From Cornus controversa (lineage: Eukaryota > Streptophyta > Magnoliopsida > Cornales > Cornaceae): DNA of 64,000 bases. Position 1 is the first letter of the stretch. Each line of letters starts with the position of its first letter. Under the pieces are notes generated by a model. That model made no database searches and was not told where the DNA came from. It worked only from the letters and a program-made list of their open reading frames with translations. Shown in pieces: positions 57,682 through 64,000 of the stretch. The position numbers were made by a program, and so were the translations under genes. The DNA lies in contig CM048845.1 in assembly GCA_026545225.1 (NCBI GenBank), positions 96,412,533 to 96,476,532 on the forward strand, read 5' to 3'.

Positions 57682-58134
57682 TCACCCAATGCCACATCTC
57701 TTGAGAAGATTTAATTTCGTCCCTCCTATATGATCCTCACCTCCTTGTGTTGAACTCAAAGTGACCGGAATGGTCTCATTAGCTTTGAAAAATACATCTC
57801 TTTGCCTTGACAGAAGATGTTTCAATTCTACCCGTGGAGGAGACTCTAATGATGGCATCGGAGGAGTGCTAGAAAGAATAGACAATGGCTCAATCGGAAT
57901 CCTCCAAGGTGAAGTATTTTTCATGGCCACTACATCAAGTAAATCATTCACCCCCTTAATGGACTTCTCAACATCATGTGATAGAGCAACCGAATCAACT
58001 TCTTCAACATAATCATCAAAGCCATCTATGAAGAAACAATAACTCTCATCTAGAGAATGTTGAATGGCATTAAAATTATTCAATTTCACCTTAGACTCAT
58101 GAGAAATTTCAAAATTAGGAGTCTTTGTCACCTC
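57682..58134 (-). pseudogene. Element Y pol remnant (protease-RT linker)
   Basis: Reads FEISHESKVKLNNFNAIQ, then WRIPIEPLSILSSTPPMPSL and ANETIPVTLSS. It corresponds to the linker between protease and RT in element C (MKVRLNIFNA, WRVPREPLPPL, ANETLPVI). Protease is missing upstream and RT, RNase H and integrase downstream, both by deletion. The upstream deletion joins gag to the linker in frame. Confidence 0.75.
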
Positions 58135-59513
58135 TTCTTCATCAAGCTTCTTCTTCGCTACCTTGTTATCACTTATTTCTCCACTTCTAAGAGTGGTGAT
58201 GGCTTGAAATTATTCATGGTGTGGGTTGCTCAAAGAAGAAATATTGTCGAGGACATGAACCCCTCTTGGGTTGGAAACTGGTTGGCTTGGTAGTTTTCCC
58301 TCTTCTCTTCTACTCAAGGCATTGACAAGTTGTCCAAACTGAGATTCTAGTTTGGCAATCGACAGAGAGTGAGAGTGAACCAGTTGAGCAGTGGATTGAA
58401 CTGTTGCTGCAGTGGCTTGCATTGTCTCTACAATAGAGTCAAGCTTCTCAAGTTTTACTAAGGTAAGTGTCAGCTTGTCTTCAATAGCAGAAATTCTTTG
58501 TACCATAGGAACTTGTGTTTGATATGGTTGTGAAAGCACATAGTTCTGAGGTTGAAAAGTGGACTGAATTGCTGCCCCTTGCTCTTGTGGAAGATCAAAA
58601 AATTGCCCAAGTGAAGGACAATTATTGGCATGGTGCATAGGACTCGATCAAAAATCACATGGCTCAAAAATAGGAGGATATGAAGATTGATTAGGCACTT
58701 GACCAACCACCATAAGTTGTACCACTCTCTATGACACAGCATCCACAATGGTAGACATAGCATCTGCAGAACCAATCTAAAAAATATCATCTGTCCTCCT
58801 TGTATTGGATGGTCTGCTCGAACAAGATGAAGATACATGTTGCAAAGAATTGTCACTGAGATTCTCGAACAAAGTCCATGCTTCATCTTCATTTTTTAAC
58901 ATAAAAGTGCCCCCACTTGATGCATCCACCATCTGCCTGTTACTTTCTGTCAGTCCCTCATAGAAACACTTCACTAACTGCCACTTTGGAACTTGGTGAT
59001 GAGGACACTTCCTAAGAAGGTCTTTGAATCTTTCCCATGCCTCAAAAAATTGTTCTCCCTCAAATTGAGAGAAACCAGTGATACTCGTCTGAATTGATTG
59101 GTCCTCCCTATCGGAAAATATTTCTTCAAAAACTTATTTTGTATTTGAGTTCATCTAGTGATAGAACCCATTGGTAGAGATCTGAACCAATACTTGGCCT
59201 TTTCCTTCAAAAAGAATAGAAAGAGTTGCATTCGAAAAGCATCTTCTGAGAAGTTATGAATTTTCGTTAATGAGCAAACTTCTAAAAATTCATCCAAGTG
59301 CTTGTACGGATCCTCACGAGTCAACCCAAAATAAGATGGCAACATATGAATGATACTGGGCTTGATCTCATAGTTCTGTGCTGTGACATTAGGCAATTGA
59401 AAATCAGCTGGTGTATTATAATTCTCTGGGACAAAGTAGTCTCTGATCAATCTCGCTTTTTCTATAACAGCATTAGGCACAATATTGTTGTCCTCATTAT
59501 TCCAACACACCAT
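58135..59513 (-). pseudogene. gag: Element Y gag, broken
   Basis: Starts near 59513 (MVCWNNEDNNIVPNAVIEKA). The capsid-type region reads REDPYKHLDEFLEVCSLTKI and then KEKAKYWFRSLPMGS. A stop near 59151 and others follow. The segment 58974-58777 has KCFYEGLTESNRQMVDASSG. The zinc knuckle region lost its first Cys residues. The helical region 58500-58280 is intact (SAIEDKLTLTLVKLEKLDSI). It is more diverged from A1 and A2 than they are from each other. Confidence 0.8.
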
Positions 59514-59776
59514 CCATGATGTTAATATTCTCTTCCTCTTACTTAATGGTATGGTGATTGAAGTATCGCAAAAGAAAAAAAAAAAAAGATTAGTAGCAAA
59601 AATAAAATTTCTAAACTAAAAAATAAAATAAAACTAATTAGTAATTGAAAAGAAAACAAAAAAAAAATAATAAAAAAAATAAATAAATAAAAGAAAAATA
59701 AAAAAAATAAAAAAAATTCCTAAACTAAAAATCCAATTAGAACTAATTCTAAAAATCCAAACAATCAAATAGACAG

Positions 59777-59794
59777 TCCCCAGCAACGGCGCCA
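59777..59794 (-). other. Element Y primer binding site, tRNA-Asp
   Basis: Minus strand TGGCGCCGTTGCTGGGGA, one mismatch to the consensus. The leader 59514-59776 is A-rich with no gene. Confidence 0.9.
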
Positions 59795-59799
59795 AAAAT

Positions 59800-61217
59800 T
59801 GATTCGTGTGTGAGTGCGTCTCAATTATAATTACCACACTTCGCAATAGAACAAATTCCTTGCAGAATAGGGCTATCGAAAGGGGTGTCGAACCTCAGGG
59901 ACTGTGGTCTGACTGAGTTAGATATACAGAATTAATTCTAATTAAATTTAAGAGAAAAGAATTCTGATTTTTATAACTAAATTAAGTAATGAAGCAATTG
60001 AACAAAAGTAAGAAAAACTAAGGAGTGTAGAGAATATAAGATAAGTCTAGAGTTATTGATTTCACCACTAACTTCACAATCAATAGTCAATTGAACTAAC
60101 TATGGGGAATCATATCATGCATAAGTGGTGTCGGTGGCTACAAGCTCACTTCCATCCGTTAAGAATATAACATATGATTAAGGCTAAGTCATGGACTATC
60201 TTCGATTGGCATAGGCCATCTGCCTAACTACTCTAATCTAGGGTGCAGTATGGTTCATCTTCTCTAGGCATAATCCATCAAAGCTGTTAATGATATATTC
60301 AATGAAAATCATTGTGTAATAATCACTCTCATGATCACAGAAAATAAGAGGGACGAGTTCAATAACAACAATCAAATATCTAAGATAAGATAAGAAATAA
60401 TTGAAACTGAATTTATAAGACTTTTATTGCTTAATTCTATAATAAGAATCCTCTAAATTACACAATCTATGAATGAATACAAAAATCCCCAATAATTAGA
60501 ACAATCAAACCAGTGATCTTTAGTTAGGGCTACATCAAAACCCTGGTGGCTGAACTAGCCGCTCATGATACGCCTTATTCTCCAATGATTCTCCACTTCC
60601 AAAAGCTCTTCAAAGCTGCTGCCAAGCCTCTCCAATACAGCCGCAATTCGTCACTATTAATAGCCAAGAGAATACATCAAAGTCCTAATCCAATTAGGAA
60701 TTAATTAGGTTTTCCCGCAGCACTAATCAGGTGAGTTTTTCCTGCTGACGTTCGGCCCAACTTTTGACTCACTAGAAGTTCGATTCACGAAATTTTCGTG
60801 AAATATAAAAGTGTGCAGAATCGAATTTCGTTCAACTTATGCAAAAATTAAGTTGATTTGAGCCTCAAAAATAACACTTCTGGTCCATTTTCTAAATGGG
60901 ATTAAGATTGTATTATGCATAGATTTGGGCTTCAGGCCCAAAACCTTCTTAAGCAACTGTAATTCTCTTGGACCTCTTCCTTGGGCTGATTTGAGTTAAA
61001 ATAAAAGGTTGAATGGATCTCCTTTATGTAGGCTTCCTCTAACCATCTTGGATGTCTTCTTTAAGAGCCCAAAATCATGGTTTTAACTGAAATAATCATT
61101 AAGGCCCTGAAAATATAAAAAACACTAAAACGAAGTAAAATAACAAAATAATCTATCACTAAGAGAATAAAATACACAAGTTAAGAGGCTAGAATGCGTA
61201 ACATTCAATGTCGATCA
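59800..61217 (-). repeat. Element Y 5' LTR
   Basis: 1418 bp, from TGATTCGTGTGTGAGTGCG to AATGTCGATCA on the plus strand. It is the partner of the interrupted 3' LTR at 28107-28970 plus 53250-53415. It is followed by ACGAC, the decayed target duplication, and then by the X 3' UTR. Confidence 0.9.
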
Positions 61218-62492
61218 ACGACCTATAGCCTCGTGAGGGTTTGCAATGAAGGTACCCACAAACTTTCTAACTATTACAAAGAAGAGTTGTTTTAAGGCAG
61301 TAATTTCCCCTATTGTTCAGAGAATCTCTTGTATATCCATGAAACATGAAAAATAAGAAATAAAATTAATAAATTCCTCATATACAACAAGCTACTAGGG
61401 TGTTATAACAATAAACATCAAGGAAAAATCATCCACACGTAACCTAGAAGTAGAGTGAATGTGTGTGAAGTCGACAAAAAGCCATCCTCAAATTCAAGTA
61501 ATGTAATTCCCAAGTCACTGGAAGAAAAAGACGTTTTGACTTCAAATCTCACAGGTAAATATCTCTCTAAAAGAACAACTCTCGAAGATTTGGCTAACTG
61601 TTTCTCTCAGTTGTATGTGAGTAGAAATTTTATTTCTAAGGTAAAAGCAAGCTCACATACTAATATGAAAAATTGATACATATAAATAGAAAAGTCTCAT
61701 GACAGGAATATTGATCACTTTTGGGAGAATATGGAGTTACCCACCATAGCGCCTTCTCACTTATTACCTACTATCATATCTTTTCATAAATCTTATAGGT
61801 GGTGATTAGGATGGGGCTGTAGGTGAATGTTTTTGGAAGTGATGAGTCTTCAAAATATCTGAATGGGAAAATTTGTCTTCTTTTTTTCTTTTTTTTTTCC
61901 TTTTTTTTTTCTTTCTTTCTTTCTTCTTCTTTTTTTTTTTTTTCTTTTCATTGAAAAAAATATGATGGTTTTTTTTTTCTTTTTCACAAGAACATCCGTA
62001 TCACTTTTTAGAAACTAACAATAGAAAGAAGGATTATGGTAGGATATGATAATAGAAAAATAAATTACAAGACCTATGTTTCTCTTAACTCGAAGTGATT
62101 TCATTCTCAGTGATCAACCAAAATGAAAGGTAATGAGACTCCCAACAATTTTTAATACGGTATCCAAGAAAATTGAGTCATCTTGTGACTTGGAGTTAGC
62201 ATAAAAATTCTCTACAAAAGTGAAAGGCACGAAAGCTCACACGGTCTAAGTCTCTACTATTAGATCTTCCAGATTATCAGGAGGTTACTCACTTTTCAAT
62301 TCAAATTACAAAGTTCGACTTTTGTGCAAAAAATATTTCTGCTTCTAAATGCCCGTGATGCAATAATGTCTATCATTATATTACCCTAATAACAAGTTCA
62401 ATTTAGATCAAAGCATTAACATCTCTTGGATTTCATGAAACGGATCATAAGTTAATCCACTATCATCATTGTAAAGGTACTATACTGCCAAA

Positions 62493-62531
<39 letters not shown>

Positions 62532-62558
62532 TTTTTGAATAAATTAGAAAAATGACTC
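61218..62558 (-). other. Element X 3' UTR, right part
   Basis: Continues the X sequence broken at 28106: CTATAGCCTCGTGAGGGT completes the hairpin block that is intact in Y (TATAGTCTCGTGAGGG). It includes a long pyrimidine run (61877-61942), the position equivalent to the purine-rich tract of A1. No credible gene is seen; the ORF at 61455-61676 lacks any family motif. It is broken at 62558 by another LTR. Confidence 0.6.
62499..62536. repeat. AT microsatellite and T run
   Basis: About twelve AT units followed by about fifteen T residues. A simple repeat inside the X 3' UTR. Confidence 0.9.
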
Positions 62559-64000
62559 TAATTCGTGTGTGAGTGTGACTCAAAAAGTATATCAATTAAA
62601 AATTTTCACACTTCGCAATAGAACGAATTTCTTGCATAATAGGGCTATCGAAAGGGGTATCGTACCTCAGGGATTATGGTCTGATGAGTTGGAATACTGA
62701 ATTAATTCTAATTAAATTTAGAAGAAAAGAATTCTGATTTTTAAACTAAATTAATTAAAAAGTAAAATAAAATAAATCAAAGTAAAATAGATAGTGAAGA
62801 TAGTATGAGAGAAATCTAGGGTATTTGACTTCACCACTAACTCCACAATCAATGGTCAATTGAATCAACTATAGGGAATTACATTATGCATAAGTGGTGT
62901 CAGTGGCTACAAGCTTTCCTTCATCCATCAAGAAGATAACATATGATTAAGGCTAAGCCATGGACTATATTTGATTGGCATGGGCTATCTGCCTAACTAC
63001 TCTAATCTAGGGTGCAGTATGGTTCATCTTCTCTAGGCATAATCTATCAAAGCTCTTAATAATATATTCAATGATTACCATTGTGTAATAATCGCTCTCA
63101 TGATCACAGAAAATAAGAGAGATTGAGTTCAATAACAACAACTAAATATCTAAGACAAGATAAGAAATCATTGAGATTGAATTTATAAGACTTTTATTGC
63201 TCAATTCTATAATAAGAATCCTCTGAATTACACAATCTATGCATGTATATAAAGGTCCCCAATAATTAAAACAATTAAACCATTGATGCTTTATTAGGGC
63301 TACATCAAAACCCTAGTGGATGAAGTAGCCGCTCATGGTAGAAGAAGAAGCTTCAACTGTTGAGGAAGAATGCATCATCTTCATGAATTACGCGTATGAC
63401 TTCGTTCTCCAATGGCTCTACAAATATATTTCTGTTCTCTTCTCAACCCTCTCAGACTCTCCAAAATCTCCCCCCAAACTCAGTCTCCAAGTCTTCACTT
63501 TATTCCTCAAGAGAATACACCAAAATCCTAATCCAATTAGGAATAAATTAGGGTTTCCCGCAGCACTAATCAGGTGGGTTTTTTCTGCTGACTTCGGTCT
63601 AACTTTTGACCCACTAGAAGTCCGATTCATGGAATATTTGTGAAATACAAAAGTGTGCAGAATCAAATTTCGTTTAACCTAACATGAAAATTATGTCAAT
63701 TTGAGGCCCGAAAATAAGACTTATGGTCCATTTTCCAAAATGGGATTAAGATTGTATTATGCGCAGATTTGGGATTCAGGCCCAAAACCTTCTTAAGCAG
63801 CTGTAATTCTCTTGAACCTCTTCCTTGGGCTGAATTGAATTGAAATAAATGGTTGAATGAATTTCCTTGATGTAGGCTTCATCTACCCATCTTGGATGTC
63901 TTCTTTAAAAGCCCAAAAGCATGGTTTTAACTGAAATAATCATTAAGGCTCTGAAAATACAGAAAACACTAAAACGAATTAAAAGAACAAATAATCTATC
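62559..64000 (-). repeat. Athila-type LTR, runs off the window
   Basis: A-type LTR in minus orientation, starting TAATTCGTGTGTGAGTGTG and still inside the LTR at 64000 (AACAAATAATCTATC). The flank GACTC (62554-62558) would be its target duplication. Whether it is a solo LTR or the end of a full element cannot be seen. The ORFs at 63335-63666 are the usual chance frames of this LTR family. Confidence 0.8.

Noticed and set aside
61455..61676. 73-codon ORF in the X 3' UTR
   Set aside because: No recognisable motif, no partner in related elements, and surrounded by non-coding UTR sequence.

Overview
The window is plant nuclear DNA, very probably from a dicot. It is almost entirely a nest of LTR retrotransposons. 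The only trace of a host gene is a broken GDSL esterase/lipase at the left edge (400-1666, minus strand). Most of the mass is Ty3/Gypsy elements of the Athila type. The evidence for that type is a primer binding site TGGCGCCGTTGCCGGGGA (complement of the tRNA-Asp 3' end), a protease motif DLGAS, an RT box FMDD, a polypurine tract TTTGGGGGTG next to the 3' LTR, and an extra ORF after integrase.

Layout. 1-3259: AT-rich flank with the GDSL remnant and a decayed repeat. 3260-4641: minus-strand Athila-type LTR plus polypurine tract. 4642-7329 and 19503-20690: a decayed chromovirus (minus), split by element A1. 7330-19502: A1 (plus), complete, with two 1520-bp LTRs, TSD CATAA, and a solo LTR inside its gag. 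20691-22439: fragments of two other LTR elements. 22440-26699: A2 (plus), a relative of A1 cut by insertion of X. X (minus) is seen at 26700-28106 and 61218-62558. Y (minus) sits inside X: its 3' LTR is at 28107-28970 plus 53250-53415, its 3' UTR at 53416-54117, its interior at 56849-59799 and its 5' LTR at 59800-61217. Inside Y lie a TRIM-like mini-element (56258-56848), element Z inside that TRIM (54118-56257), and a 24-kb tandem of element C (28971-53249) inside the Y 3' LTR. Another Athila-type LTR runs off the right edge (62559-64000).

Main observations. (1) A1 and A2 share the same pol deletion: protease runs in frame into integrase with no reverse transcriptase or RNase H. A1 still has clean ends and a TSD, so an RT-less gag-protease-integrase family appears to have been mobilised in trans. 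(2) C is an LTR-interior-LTR-interior-LTR tandem. Its middle LTR is a mosaic of the two outer LTRs, as expected from unequal LTR-LTR crossover, and both interiors share the same disabling mutations. (3) In three families the gap between integrase and the extra ORF holds an array of GATCGATC or TCGATTGATCGA palindromes ending 30-55 bp upstream of a TATA-like box. Element C repeats the same palindromes in its LTRs. This suggests a second, internal promoter for the extra ORF. (4) Small hairpins recur just upstream of the polypurine tract in different families.

No element here looks able to move by itself: every gag-pol has in-frame stops, deletions or frameshifts. LTR borders, TSDs and stop codons were read directly from the sequence. 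Family names rest on recognised motifs, not on a database search.
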